This document shows positions 35,280 through 45,529 of a DNA stretch of 64,000 nucleotides, piece by piece. The notes under the pieces are model-generated. The model saw nothing but the letters and a program-made list of their open reading frames with translations, did no database searches and was not told the DNA's origin. The position numbers were made by a program, and so were the translations under genes. The DNA is taken from the NCBI GenBank assembly GCA_947503035.1, contig CANNCD010000001.1, forward strand, positions 62,001 to 126,000, read 5' to 3'. Source of the stretch: an uncultured Halocynthiibacter sp. Lineage in GTDB: Bacteria > Pseudomonadota > Alphaproteobacteria > Rhodobacterales > Rhodobacteraceae. The first letter of the stretch is position 1; every line of letters begins with the position of its first letter.

Positions 35280-38200
35280 TAATCGCGCTCAACAAAGGCA
35301 CCGATGGAGGAGTCTCCGTCGGAGCCAAGCGATCCCTTAAGGGTCAATGAATTGGTCACATCAATGTTCAAATTCACCTGACTTTGACCGGTCGAGTCGA
35401 TCTCGACATTGGTATAGACGTTCTCGGCGATGTATTTTCCGGCCTCGACGGTGGCGTTGCCCTCGGCGTCGGTGGACAGGTTCAGGTCATCCAACCCCGC
35501 GGATTCACGCAGGTTTCCGATAATCCCATTGCCGCCACGCCCCGCCAGCGTCGCGATGGCGTTGGCAAGCTGGATCGCCTGAAGCGCGGACAATTCGGCC
35601 GCCGCACTGTTAAAGATAAGCTGGGCAAGGACTTCGTCCTCGGGCAATTCCGGCGACGAGCTAAAGCTGATCTCTGGGTCCGAGACGAAGCCTTCGGTGG
35701 TCACTGTGATGGTGACGTCGTCGGTATCTGCCTCGGCGGTGAGCAGGATATAAGGATCAAGCGAGCCCTCGATGCGGACCTCGCCCTCGGTCAGATCAAG
35801 CCGTTCCGTGAGGAAATCAAGACGACCGCGGATAAGCTCAAATGCGCCGACAGGAACCACGTTATCCGTTGTGCCCGTCAGTTGGATTTCACCCCCCATT
35901 TCCGCATCAAGCCCACGCCCCCGCAGGAAGATTTGGTTGGGCGCTCGGACGGTGACATCCATCGCAATCGTCGTGGCACTGGCATCATCCGACGACGCGG
36001 TGGCAATCAGGCCGGCGGCCTGACGTGTTTGGTGCACCGCGGCCGTTTCGCCCACATGCACCAGACCATCGGGAATGGCCCCGCTGGCGGCGCCAAGCGT
36101 GTCTGGAATGCGCAATTCCGTCGGTCCCATGTCGATCAGGCCGGCAATGGTCGCGTTGGACAAAAGCCCGCCCGATAGGGTCAAGGCCCCGTCGATTTCG
36201 GTCTGATAGAGAGTCGGGTCCGCCAAAACGATATCGCGAAGGGTGACGTTCAAATCGGTGTTATACGGCGCCTCAAGCGTCAGGGGACCGGTCACCGCGA
36301 CGGTGCCACCGCTGTCGACTTTGGCGTTGATATCAAGGGTGGCTTGCCCCGCCGCAAGCGCCACACTACCGGCGATATCGGTCAGGGCCCGCCCCGATGT
36401 CGGTTCAGAAAAACGCGCGCCAGTGGTGGTGATCCGGCCAGAGACCGACCCAATCGCGGGCGGCCCATCCACCCGCAGATCAAGCGCGGCATCACCCGTC
36501 ACCGAGCGCGGTGAGATAAACGGATTGGCCACCGTCAGTGGCACATTGCCGGTGATATCAAGCGCGGCGTTGTCGGGCGAAACCGTGCCCGCAATACGGA
36601 CAGCGGCCGAGTTAAGTGCAGTGATCAACGCATCGATCCCCCACTGATCTCCAACGCGGCGCAGCGTGCCTGCGGCCGAGGCGGGGCCAGACAGATCGGC
36701 CACGACGTCCGCAACATCGGTCAGGCCAGCGTCAAAGGTGATCGCGTCGTTTGATCCCGAAGCCGTCGCAGAGATGCGGGGCAGGGACAGCCGCAGGTTG
36801 CCGAGGGTAAAATCGTCGAGCGATGTGCCCGTGGCGTCGACCTCAATATGGCCATTCCCCGCGATCAGGTGATCATATTCGCCCAATATGCCGGATATAT
36901 TTTCGGTCGCGATTTGCGCATTCACCGTTGTCTCATTCACCACGACATTGCCATTGATCGCGCCGCTTAGATCACGTCCCACAAGCCGCGAAAACTGTGA
37001 CAGGTCCGCCACCGAAAGGGACAGGTCGGTTGTGGCGGTCCCGACGATATCGTTGAGATCTGCGGCGCCCGAACCCGTCGCCGCCACGCCCGCCCCACGA
37101 AGGTTCAATGCCGCAAGTTCAAGCAGGCCGTCCTTGGTCCATGTGGCCGCCGTGTCAATATGCGCCGGACCAGACAGTCCAAGCTCCATCATCCCAAGTT
37201 CGAACATATCGGCGTCAATCGACAAGGACGCGCCAGATGGGGTCACGGTCCCATTGGATGCAAAATGGGCTTGGGCGTTGTCGATTATCATTTCGCGCAG
37301 GGTGATCCCATCGGCGTCACGTGTGATATCGATCACGGTGGTTGTGTCACCGGCCAACACGGTGCCGAGTTCGGCGATGCCAAGATCAAGGTCGGACACA
37401 ACGCCCGAAACCCGCGCATCCACCGTCCGTTGAAGAACATCACCCGACACATCCACCCGAAGCGTCCCATCGCCGGCCACATTATGCCCCACGAGCCCCG
37501 AGAACCGGTCGAATCCGGTACCCGTCACATCCGCGCCAAATTGATAGGTAATCGCGTCTTTGCGGGTGTCGACGGTTGCTGCGCCCTCGACCACCACTGG
37601 TCCGGCATTGACATAAAGTTCCGGCATCTGAAACGGGGCGTCCGCGCCCCAGGTCATGGCCATTCGCCCAAAAAGCGTATTGCCCACCGCGTCATTCAAC
37701 GCGTTATCGCCCATATCAATGCCGCTTGTGCCGAATTCGATATCCGCGTTGCCACCCGCTGAGTTGATCACGCCAGAGCCGTAGATCGTCGCATTGACGA
37801 TTTCGATCTCGCCTTGCTCTATGTTGTGAATGTCGGTGTCAAACTGCCAAAGCTCGGAACGTTCCGTGTCGAAATGCGCGGTGAAATTCGCGCGGTCCAC
37901 CCATGTTTCGACGTCAATAGGCAAACGCACAGGCCCGTCGTCGGCGGCCAAAACCCCATCGACATCAAAGAGGTCGGGACGACCATCTTCGCCGATTTCG
38001 ACACGGCCCGACAATGACAGTTCGGCCGTGGATAGTGTGAAATCTGGCACCGACACCGCGCCAAGTGGGTCGATCTGGGCCGTAAACCCAATCTTCGATG
38101 AGGTGCCGAAAAATGGGTGGAAATCGGCCGCAAGGAACGGGGTCAAATCCCCGCCAATCGTACCTGTTATATCGCGTGTCTCATTCGTCAGACGCGTCAC

Positions 38201-38947
38201 AAATTGGCCGGTGACGTGGTCGGCCCCATGCCCCGAAAACACAAGGTCAGCCGCGAAATCATCCGTTGCCCCTTGGCCATTGATCGTCAGATCAAGCGCG
38301 GGGGCGTCTGGCAATCCAAGCAATGTCGAGACGATACCACCCTCGGCCTCGTTCGCATTAAAATCAAGTGAGATCAATCCGGTCTCTGCGACATAGGATG
38401 CCGAAATCCCCAACCCACCGGCGGGGCCGTCAATGCGATCAAGACGCATGTCAATCGCGCCGCCGCCGTCAATCAATGACATACCACCGTCCAGCGCAAA
38501 GACCGCCGCATAGCCGAAAACAGGTTCGCCAAAATCAATCTCATCGGCGCGGATATCACCGATTTCTACCGACACCGGAAGTTCGGGAAACGTGATCGGC
38601 GTGGCTGCGGCGTCATCGGTTGTCACTGGCGCGGGCGCAGGCAAACGTGCCAGATGGATGCGGTCCGCACGGATCGTATTGACCCTAAGCGCGCCGCGCA
38701 GAAGGGCGGATTGGGTCCAGTCAAGTTCGGCGCCCTCAAGGGTCAGCCACACGCCGTCCTTATCCGCGATTGTCATATGATCAAGCGTCGCGGTTGAGCT
38801 TAGAACACCATCGAACCCGCGGACCGTGACGATCTGGTTTTCGTTCGACAATTGCTCTTGGATCAGGCGTTCAAGGCGGGTTGCCTCGTCTTGGGCCATG
38901 GTGATCGACGGCAGTGCGACGCAAAGGGAAACACAAAGAAATCTCAT
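35276..38947 (-). CDS. tamB: Translocation and assembly module subunit TamB
   Basis: The 1223-residue protein has an N-terminal signal segment (MRFLCVSLCVALPSITMAQ), a long repetitive beta-rich body and a C-terminal DUF490/TamB domain (SAAAELSALQAIQLANAIA, then VEAGKYIAENVYTNVEID). It spans the periplasm with TamA and helps outer-membrane protein or lipid traffic. It overlaps the end of tamA by one base (TAATG). Confidence 0.95.
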   Translation of the reverse strand: MRFLCVSLCVALPSITMAQDEATRLERLIQEQLSNENQIVTVRGFDGVLSSTATLDHMTIADKDGVWLTLEGAELDWTQSALLRGALRVNTIRADRIHLARLPAPAPVTTDDAAATPITFPELPVSVEIGDIRADEIDFGEPVFGYAAVFALDGGMSLIDGGGAIDMRLDRIDGPAGGLGISASYVAETGLISLDFNANEAEGGIVSTLLGLPDAPALDLTINGQGATDDFAADLVFSGHGADHVTGQFVTRLTNETRDITGTIGGDLTPFLAADFHPFFGTSSKIGFTAQIDPLGAVSVPDFTLSTAELSLSGRVEIGEDGRPDLFDVDGVLAADDGPVRLPIDVETWVDRANFTAHFDTERSELWQFDTDIHNIEQGEIEIVNATIYGSGVINSAGGNADIEFGTSGIDMGDNALNDAVGNTLFGRMAMTWGADAPFQMPELYVNAGPVVVEGAATVDTRKDAITYQFGADVTGTGFDRFSGLVGHNVAGDGTLRVDVSGDVLQRTVDARVSGVVSDLDLGIAELGTVLAGDTTTVIDITRDADGITLREMIIDNAQAHFASNGTVTPSGASLSIDADMFELGMMELGLSGPAHIDTAATWTKDGLLELAALNLRGAGVAATGSGAADLNDIVGTATTDLSLSVADLSQFSRLVGRDLSGAINGNVVVNETTVNAQIATENISGILGEYDHLIAGNGHIEVDATGTSLDDFTLGNLRLSLPRISATASGSNDAITFDAGLTDVADVVADLSGPASAAGTLRRVGDQWGIDALITALNSAAVRIAGTVSPDNAALDITGNVPLTVANPFISPRSVTGDAALDLRVDGPPAIGSVSGRITTTGARFSEPTSGRALTDIAGSVALAAGQATLDINAKVDSGGTVAVTGPLTLEAPYNTDLNVTLRDIVLADPTLYQTEIDGALTLSGGLLSNATIAGLIDMGPTELRIPDTLGAASGAIPDGLVHVGETAAVHQTRQAAGLIATASSDDASATTIAMDVTVRAPNQIFLRGRGLDAEMGGEIQLTGTTDNVVPVGAFELIRGRLDFLTERLDLTEGEVRIEGSLDPYILLTAEADTDDVTITVTTEGFVSDPEISFSSSPELPEDEVLAQLIFNSAAAELSALQAIQLANAIATLAGRGGNGIIGNLRESAGLDDLNLSTDAEGNATVEAGKYIAENVYTNVEIDSTGQSQVNLNIDVTNSLTLKGSLGSDGDSSIGAFVERDY

Positions 38948-40743
38948 TAAAATGCCTGCCCAATACCGATATAAAGTTGCAGCCCATCGCCCGTGTCACC
39001 CGTGACCGGTGCACCAACGTCCAGACGGATTGGCCCGATGGTTGTGTCGTATCGCGCGCCAATACCCGCGCCGGAATGCCATGCCCCGTCGCTGAAATCA
39101 TCAAGCCCAACATAGCCCGCGTCGTAAAATCCAACGACGGAGACCGCATCGGTGATTGATTTACGGGCCTCGCCCGACAGCCCAATAAAGGTACGTCCAC
39201 CACCGGACAGACCACCGCCATAATCGGCCGTAAGGGATTGATATGGTTGGCCACGCACCGTGCCACCGCCGCCGGAAAAGAACAACAAATCCGGAGGAAG
39301 CCCATCAAGGTCATCGCCAATCAGCCCCCCAAGTTGCAGACGTCCCGCCAAGACGAGACCTTCGCCGATCCCGCGATAGCCGCGAATATCCGCATAGGCC
39401 CGCGCGCCAGATGTGGCGTCTTGGTCGATGCCAAGAAACGGGGTGAGCTGTAGATTTCCGTAAAATCCAGCCGTCGGATTGGCCGCATTGTCGCGCCTGT
39501 CCCACGTAAATGTGGTCGGTAAAATGAAGTGGGTCAGGGATCGATCCCCAAGGTCATCTGAAATCTCAGAGTGGCGCAATCCAAGCGCGACCTCGCCGAT
39601 CATGTTTTCCGACAGGGTGCGCGTTAGGCCGACCTCGACCTCGAACAAATCTTGGACATAGCTGGTTTCGTCCTCGTGTTCGATTAGGGCCGCGATGTGC
39701 CCGTGGGTGTCCGCGTCAAAGGTCGCGGGCCGCGTCAGCCGCGCGCCAAGCATATAGTCCACGCCGCCGGAATTGCCCGAGATGCCGCTGACTTCGGCAT
39801 CGACACGCAGGCGTTCGGCCCCGCCAAACAGGTTCCGATGGATCCAAAACGACGACAGCGCCACGCCTTCTTGGGTCGAGAGCTCAACCCCATAGCCGAT
39901 GCGGCGCGGTTTCTGGTCCACCAGTTGCAGATCAATATCCAGACTGTCATCCGCGCCAAGCGTGTCAGCCTCGGCAAGGGAGACGGATTTAAACACGCCG
40001 GTGTTGCGCAAACGGGTCGAGACCTTCTTGAGCTCGCTTGGGGAATAGACCTTGCCGGTTGGGAAACCCGCGATCTCTTGAATGCGACTTCCGCGCACTG
40101 CGCTTTCGGATGTGGTGATCAGGTTGCCAAAGGTCACGCGCGGTCCTGGCGTGATGCCCAAATCCACCGACAGGGTGTCGTTGCGGTGATCGGCGGTGAC
40201 TTGCTGATGACTAAGGTCGGCCTTGGCGTGACCCGCATCGCGCCATGCGGTCACGGCGGTTTGGGCGACCTCAGATATCAATGTGCTTTGGGCGGGTTCG
40301 CCGGTCTTGAAACCCTCGGGAAGGACGGTATCAGGGGCCAATGGCCCAACCGCCGCACGGCCAAAATTAAAGGCGGGACCGGTGTTGACGGTCACGGATA
40401 TCGTGTCGATAGAGGATAGCGTTTCAAAGGGAGAAATGCCCGATGCTTCGCGGCCATCAACACGGATCGAAAGGGTGGGGCCAAAATAGCCTGCGCCATA
40501 TAGGGTGCTGATAACATTTGAATAATCCGAACGTACGGCGGCGATTATGTCCTGTGGTGTGGCGTCTTCGCCTGCGGAAACCCCAATCGCAGAAACAGAA
40601 GATCGAAGCGCATTTGCGAGGGCCTCGGGGGTGGTGCCCGCATCAAAATCAATCTCGGTTGCAAGGGCCGGAAGCGCCGAAAACGCGAGTGAAAGCACAA
40701 GCCCAGAGGCGTGGCAAATCCGTGGCAAAGTCGCGCGGCGCAT
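38947..40743 (-). CDS. tamA: Translocation and assembly module subunit TamA
   Basis: The 598-residue outer-membrane protein has a signal peptide, POTRA-type repeats in the first half and a BamA-like barrel at the C-terminus ending GDGLQLYIGIGQAF with a terminal Phe. ATG 40743 is chosen over TTG 40749. It starts the tamA-tamB operon. Confidence 0.95.
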   Translation of the reverse strand: MRRATLPRICHASGLVLSLAFSALPALATEIDFDAGTTPEALANALRSSVSAIGVSAGEDATPQDIIAAVRSDYSNVISTLYGAGYFGPTLSIRVDGREASGISPFETLSSIDTISVTVNTGPAFNFGRAAVGPLAPDTVLPEGFKTGEPAQSTLISEVAQTAVTAWRDAGHAKADLSHQQVTADHRNDTLSVDLGITPGPRVTFGNLITTSESAVRGSRIQEIAGFPTGKVYSPSELKKVSTRLRNTGVFKSVSLAEADTLGADDSLDIDLQLVDQKPRRIGYGVELSTQEGVALSSFWIHRNLFGGAERLRVDAEVSGISGNSGGVDYMLGARLTRPATFDADTHGHIAALIEHEDETSYVQDLFEVEVGLTRTLSENMIGEVALGLRHSEISDDLGDRSLTHFILPTTFTWDRRDNAANPTAGFYGNLQLTPFLGIDQDATSGARAYADIRGYRGIGEGLVLAGRLQLGGLIGDDLDGLPPDLLFFSGGGGTVRGQPYQSLTADYGGGLSGGGRTFIGLSGEARKSITDAVSVVGFYDAGYVGLDDFSDGAWHSGAGIGARYDTTIGPIRLDVGAPVTGDTGDGLQLYIGIGQAF

Positions 40744-40812
40744 AGTCAATTTCCCGATGGTCGTCCTGTTTGGGGCATCCTATCACCCCGTCCCACAAGA
40801 GGCACCAACGAA

Positions 40813-40840
40813 AAAGGCCCGCCGATGTGGGCGGGCCTTT
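40813..40840 (-). terminator. Intrinsic terminator of the xdh-BMP operon
   Basis: AAAGGCCCGCC and GGCGGGCCTTT pair perfectly around a six-base loop; on the minus strand the stem ends in five T residues. It lies 21 bases after the binding-protein stop. Confidence 0.85.
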
Positions 40841-40860
40841 CAGATGAATAAAGAGGCAGC

Positions 40861-41940
40861 TTATTGTGGAACGTCGCCCACGATGCCTTCTACATAGAAG
40901 TTCATGCCCGCAAGTGGGCCGTCTTCTGGTGTTTCACCCTCGGCAAGGTACACAGAGCCGTCTTGTTTGTTGATCGGACCTGTGAACGGGTGGTATTCGC
41001 CCGCCGCGATTGCGTCTTTCATTGCGATGGCTTCGGCCAAAACGTCGGCTGGGATCGCGTCAGAGAATTCTGCGAACTCAACCATGCCTGTGCTGATGCC
41101 GTCCCACGTGTCTTTTTGCTCCCATGTGCCATCGATCACGGCCTGAGTGCGTTCGATATAGTATGGCGCCCAGTTGTCGATGATGGATGTAAGGTGCGCG
41201 GTTGGACCAGCGGCGGACATGTCGGACGCCTGACCAAATGCATACGCGCCGGCTTCTTCTGCGACCAACATTGGCGCGGTGGTGTCGGTGTGCTGCATAA
41301 TCACGTCAACGCCTTGTTCGATAAGCGCGCGTGCGGCGTCACCTTCTTTGGCGGCGTCTTCCCAACCGAATGTCCAAACGATCTTCATCTCGACCTCTGG
41401 GTTGGCCTTTTTCGCGTGAAGATAGGCGGCGTTGATGCCGCGGATCACTTCTGGAATTGGCACGGATGCGATATAGCCGATTTTGTTGGTTTCAGTCATC
41501 TTACCAGCGATGTGACCAATCACGGCACGGCCTTCGTAGAAGCGCGCGGAATAGGTGGTCACGTTGTCATGCAGACGTTTGTAGCCGGTCGCGTGTTCGA
41601 ATTTCACGTCTGGGAATTTTTCCGCAACGTTGTTGGTCGGGTCCATGTAACCAAACGACGTGGTAAAGATCAGGTCGTGACCGGTAAGCGCCATTTGCGT
41701 CATCACACGTTCTGCGTCGGCACCTTCTGGAACCTTCTCAACATATGTGGTTTCGACGGCGTCGCCGAATGCCTCTTCGATGGCAAGGCGGCCGTTGTTG
41801 TGTTCAGTGGTCCAGCCACCGTCGGCGATTGGGCCAACATAGACAAAGCCAACTTTGGTTTTCTCATGGCCGTCGGCCATCGCCGCGCCAGTCAGCGCAA
41901 GAGCAGCAACAGCGCCCTTTAGGATTGAAGTGAGTTTCAT
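40861..41940 (-). CDS. BMP-family ABC transporter substrate-binding protein
   Basis: The 359-residue protein has a Sec signal (to about AMA-DGHE) and the BMP/PnrA-type fold (KVGFVYVGPIADGGWT, TTSFGYMDPTNNVAEK). Members bind nucleosides or nucleobases. ATG 41940 has GGAGA upstream. It is the last gene of the xdh operon, so a purine or purine nucleoside is the likely cargo; this is inference. Confidence 0.9.
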   Translation of the reverse strand: MKLTSILKGAVAALALTGAAMADGHEKTKVGFVYVGPIADGGWTTEHNNGRLAIEEAFGDAVETTYVEKVPEGADAERVMTQMALTGHDLIFTTSFGYMDPTNNVAEKFPDVKFEHATGYKRLHDNVTTYSARFYEGRAVIGHIAGKMTETNKIGYIASVPIPEVIRGINAAYLHAKKANPEVEMKIVWTFGWEDAAKEGDAARALIEQGVDVIMQHTDTTAPMLVAEEAGAYAFGQASDMSAAGPTAHLTSIIDNWAPYYIERTQAVIDGTWEQKDTWDGISTGMVEFAEFSDAIPADVLAEAIAMKDAIAAGEYHPFTGPINKQDGSVYLAEGETPEDGPLAGMNFYVEGIVGDVPQ

Positions 41941-41998
41941 TTCTTTTCTCCGTGTTGATCCGATGTGGTTGTTCCACATTCGGGTTAATGAATACCTC

Positions 41999-42931
41999 TT
42001 AGCGAGAGGCTTGGAAGGGATGGCCAAGGGACGCAGGCGCCGAAAGCGATGCGCGCCCTTTGCGCGAGGACATGATCACAAGCACAAGGATCGTGATCAA
42101 ATAGGGGGACATGGACAGGTATTCGACCGGAACGGCCAGACCTGCGGCCTGAAGATTGAGTTGAAGCAGGGTAACGCCGCCAAAGAGATATGCCCCCAAG
42201 AGGACGACACCCGGACGCCAGCTGGCGAAAACGACGATGGCAAGGGCGATCCAACCGGCACCTGCGGTGATGCCTTCGGTCCATTGGGGCACACGAACAA
42301 GCGAAAGATACGCCCCGCCAAGCCCCGCACAGGCCCCGCCAAACATGATCGCCAGAATGCGAATGCGGATGACTTTGTAGCCAAGCGCATGGGCCGCGTC
42401 GTGGTTTTCCCCAACCGCCCGCAGCACCAGACCGATGCGCGAATATTTCAGCGTGGCCCAGACGGCGATGGTCAGGGCAATCCCGAAGTATACCACGGCG
42501 TCATGGCGCAGGAACATGGTGCCGATATATGGGATGTCCGACACCGGCCCAAGGTCCAGTTTCGGCACGCTGGGTGGGTTAATGCCAACATAGCTATGAC
42601 CCAGCAGCGACGCGACACCAAGTCCAAAGAGCGTAAGGGCGAGGCCCGTCGCCACTTGGTTCGACAAAAGATATTGGGTCAGCACCGCAAAGATAAGCGA
42701 TAGAAACGCGCCACCCGCCGCCGCCGCGATAAACCCAAGAAAAGGTGAGCCGGTTTCGACTGTCACGATGAAGCCACAGATCGCGCCGGTGATCATCATG
42801 CCCTCAACCCCAAGGTTCAGAACACCGGATTTTTCCACGACCAATTCACCAAGGGCGGCCAACAAAATAGGGGTGGCCGCGATCATGATCGACGCGACAA
42901 GAACGGCTGGATTAATAGCAGAGAGATCCAT
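41999..42931 (-). CDS. ABC transporter permease (nucleoside/BMP type, second subunit)
   Basis: The 310-residue membrane protein resembles NupQ/YufQ: GELVVEKSGVLNLGVEGMM near the start, and about nine hydrophobic segments. Its start overlaps the stop of the other permease by one base. The 58-base gap before the binding protein may help raise the amount of the latter. Confidence 0.9.
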   Translation of the reverse strand: MDLSAINPAVLVASIMIAATPILLAALGELVVEKSGVLNLGVEGMMITGAICGFIVTVETGSPFLGFIAAAAGGAFLSLIFAVLTQYLLSNQVATGLALTLFGLGVASLLGHSYVGINPPSVPKLDLGPVSDIPYIGTMFLRHDAVVYFGIALTIAVWATLKYSRIGLVLRAVGENHDAAHALGYKVIRIRILAIMFGGACAGLGGAYLSLVRVPQWTEGITAGAGWIALAIVVFASWRPGVVLLGAYLFGGVTLLQLNLQAAGLAVPVEYLSMSPYLITILVLVIMSSRKGRASLSAPASLGHPFQASR

Positions 42932-44013
42932 TATTTCGCCCCTTTGTTCATGCGAATACGGTAGTTGGTCAAGACATCAACGGCCAACAAAAAGAACAGC
43001 AACATGCCCTGAAAGGCCTGAATGGATGCGGCCGGAAGGCCCAGCATCAATTGTGCCAATTCGCCCCCGATATAGGTCAGCGCCATAAGCAGACCCGCAA
43101 GCACGATGCCCACCGGATGAAGGCGGCCCAGAAACGCCACGATGATCGCGGTGAACCCATAGCCAGAGTTGAAATCGGTGCTGATCTGACCGGCGGGGCC
43201 TGTGACCTCAAATAAACCGGCAAGACCGGCCAAGCCACCGGCGATGCCCATACAGGTGATGACCAACGCCTTGGGGTTCACGCCCGCGAATTTCGCCGCG
43301 CGCGGGGATTGCCCCGCCAGTTGGATATGGAACCCCAACATGTGCCGCGACAGCAAAACATAAGCGAAGATCACGGTGATGAACGCCGTTACCACGCCCC
43401 AGTGCATGCCAGAATTCGCAATGATTTCAGTGTTTTGCGACGATACCCATTTCGACAGGTTCCGTGACCCCGGAAAACCACCGCCATCGGGATTGCGAAG
43501 CGCCCCTGTGGCCATCGCCTTTAGGATTTCTTCGGCGACATAGACCAGCAGAAGTGAAACGAGGATTTCGTTGGTGTTGAAATGTGTGCGCAAAATCGCG
43601 GGGATCATCGCCCACAACAGACCGCCAAGACAGCCGACGATCACCATCATCGGGAAAATCCACCATGCCTCGAGCGGATAAAGCGCAAGGCCCGCGGCGG
43701 CGCCGAAAATCGCGCCCATGATATACTGGCCCTCGGCGCCGATGTTCCAAATCCCCGCACGGAAGCCAAGCGAAAGCCCGATCGCAATCAGGATCAGCGG
43801 CCCCGCCTTGACCAACAATTGCGGGCGGGAATAGGCGCCGAACTGTTCGCTGAAAATCGGGTCGATAAAGATGGTGCGCAGCGCCTCGAGGGGTGGTTTT
43901 CCGAGCAGGCTGAACATGATTGCGCCTGCGATCATCGTTAATGCGACGGCCAAAATTGGCGTCGCAAGAGACCACGCCTTGGACGGGGTTTTACGTTTTT
44001 CGAGGCTAAACAT
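42931..44013 (-). CDS. ABC transporter permease (nucleoside/BMP type, first subunit)
   Basis: The 360-residue protein resembles NupP/YufP (SLGFRAGIWNIGAEGQYIMGA) with about ten hydrophobic segments. The ATG at 44013 overlaps the ATPase end by eight bases; an upstream in-frame ATG at 44043 is also possible. Confidence 0.9.
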   Translation of the reverse strand: MFSLEKRKTPSKAWSLATPILAVALTMIAGAIMFSLLGKPPLEALRTIFIDPIFSEQFGAYSRPQLLVKAGPLILIAIGLSLGFRAGIWNIGAEGQYIMGAIFGAAAGLALYPLEAWWIFPMMVIVGCLGGLLWAMIPAILRTHFNTNEILVSLLLVYVAEEILKAMATGALRNPDGGGFPGSRNLSKWVSSQNTEIIANSGMHWGVVTAFITVIFAYVLLSRHMLGFHIQLAGQSPRAAKFAGVNPKALVITCMGIAGGLAGLAGLFEVTGPAGQISTDFNSGYGFTAIIVAFLGRLHPVGIVLAGLLMALTYIGGELAQLMLGLPAASIQAFQGMLLFFLLAVDVLTNYRIRMNKGAK

Positions 44014-45529
44014 GGGCGGCCTCCTGTGCTGCGCCACCGCCAAGCATCAGTCCGATCTCGTCGATCGTCAGCCCAAGCGCGGGGCGGGCGGGCGATAGGC
44101 GACCTTCGTTCAGGGCGGCGAAATTGTCGCTGATTTCCATAAGTTCATCGAGGTCCTGTGAAATGACGATCACGGCCGCACCACCGGCGGCCAAATCCAA
44201 AATCGCCTGCCGGATATCGGCGGCGGCCGAGGCATCGACGCCCCATGTGGGTTGGTTCACCACCAAAACATCTGGGCGTTGAAGCACCTCGCGCCCGACG
44301 ACGAATTTCTGAAGGTTCCCCCCCGAAAGCGCGCGCGCGGCATTGTCGGGGCCAGGGGTGCGCACGTCGAACGTCTTGATGATCTTTTCGGCGAATGTTC
44401 GGGCGTCGTTCCATTTGATAAACCCGCGTGACGTCAGGTTTTCGCGGGTCGCGCCAGTCATGAGCGCGTTTTCAATCAGGCTCATATCGGGGGCGGCGGC
44501 ATGGCCAAGCCGTTCTTCGGGGGCAGCCAGAATGGCAAGGCCACGGCGCGCGGTTGGGCCAAGCGGGCCGATGTCATCGCCTTGCACCGAAAGCGTCCCC
44601 TTGGGCGATAGGACCTCGCCGGAGATCGCCGCCAAGAGTTCGTCTTGTCCGTTGCCCGCGACCCCGCCGATGCCAAGGATTTCGCCCTGATGCAGGTCAA
44701 ATGAGATGTTTTTGAGGGCGGTGCCAAAGGCGCTTGGCGCGGGTTGCGACAGGTCGTTGACCCGAAGCACCACATCCCCTTGGGGGTGGCGGTCGCGGCT
44801 TGGTTGGTGAAGTGTGCCGCCGACCATCATTTCGGCCATGGCGCGGGCGGTTTCGTCGCGCGGGGTGCAGGTGCCGACGACCTTGCCCAGACGCAGGACC
44901 GTGGCGGTGTCACAGAGGGCGCGAATTTCCTCGAGCTTGTGGCTGATATAGAGGATCGCGGTGCCTTCATCCGAGAGCTTGTTGAGGGTCTTGAACAGGA
45001 TTTCGACCTCTTGTGGGGTCAGAACCGACGTGGGTTCATCCATGATCAAAAGCTTCGGATCCTGAAGAAGGCAGCGAATGATTTCAACGCGTTGCCGTTC
45101 ACCCGCGGACAGGTCACCAACGGTGCGGAACGGATCAAGCGGCAGGCCGTAAGCCTCGCTCACTTCGGTGATCCGCGCGGCAAGGGTGCGCTGGGGCGGT
45201 GGGTTTTCCATGCCAAGGGCGATGTTTTCGGCCACGTTTAGCGCGTCGAACAATGAGAAATGTTGGAACACCATCGCAACGCCCGAGGCACGCGCGGCGC
45301 GGGGTTCAACGGGGGCGAAGGGCGCGCCGTTGAGCTCCATCGTGCCACTGTCAGGACGGACAAGCCCGTAGATCATTTTAACGAGCGTGGATTTCCCTGC
45401 GCCGTTTTCACCCAAAAGCGCGTGCACCTCGCCTGGTTGGATTTCGAACGAGACCGAGTCATTGGCGACCACGCCGGGATAGGCCTTGGTCACGGTGTCG
45501 ATGCGCAGAAGGGGCGGTTGGGTCAACAT
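44006..45529 (-). CDS. Double ABC ATPase of the BMP transporter
   Basis: The 507-residue protein has two ABC domains. The first is complete: GENGAGKST, LSAGERQRVEI, LLIMDEPTSVL. The second has GVAGNGQDELLAA, LSGGNLQKF and a degenerate Walker B (LVVNQPTWGVD), as in NupO/YufO. It overlaps xdhC by seven bases. Confidence 0.93.
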   Translation of the reverse strand: MLTQPPLLRIDTVTKAYPGVVANDSVSFEIQPGEVHALLGENGAGKSTLVKMIYGLVRPDSGTMELNGAPFAPVEPRAARASGVAMVFQHFSLFDALNVAENIALGMENPPPQRTLAARITEVSEAYGLPLDPFRTVGDLSAGERQRVEIIRCLLQDPKLLIMDEPTSVLTPQEVEILFKTLNKLSDEGTAILYISHKLEEIRALCDTATVLRLGKVVGTCTPRDETARAMAEMMVGGTLHQPSRDRHPQGDVVLRVNDLSQPAPSAFGTALKNISFDLHQGEILGIGGVAGNGQDELLAAISGEVLSPKGTLSVQGDDIGPLGPTARRGLAILAAPEERLGHAAAPDMSLIENALMTGATRENLTSRGFIKWNDARTFAEKIIKTFDVRTPGPDNAARALSGGNLQKFVVGREVLQRPDVLVVNQPTWGVDASAAADIRQAILDLAAGGAAVIVISQDLDELMEISDNFAALNEGRLSPARPALGLTIDEIGLMLGGGAAQEAAHV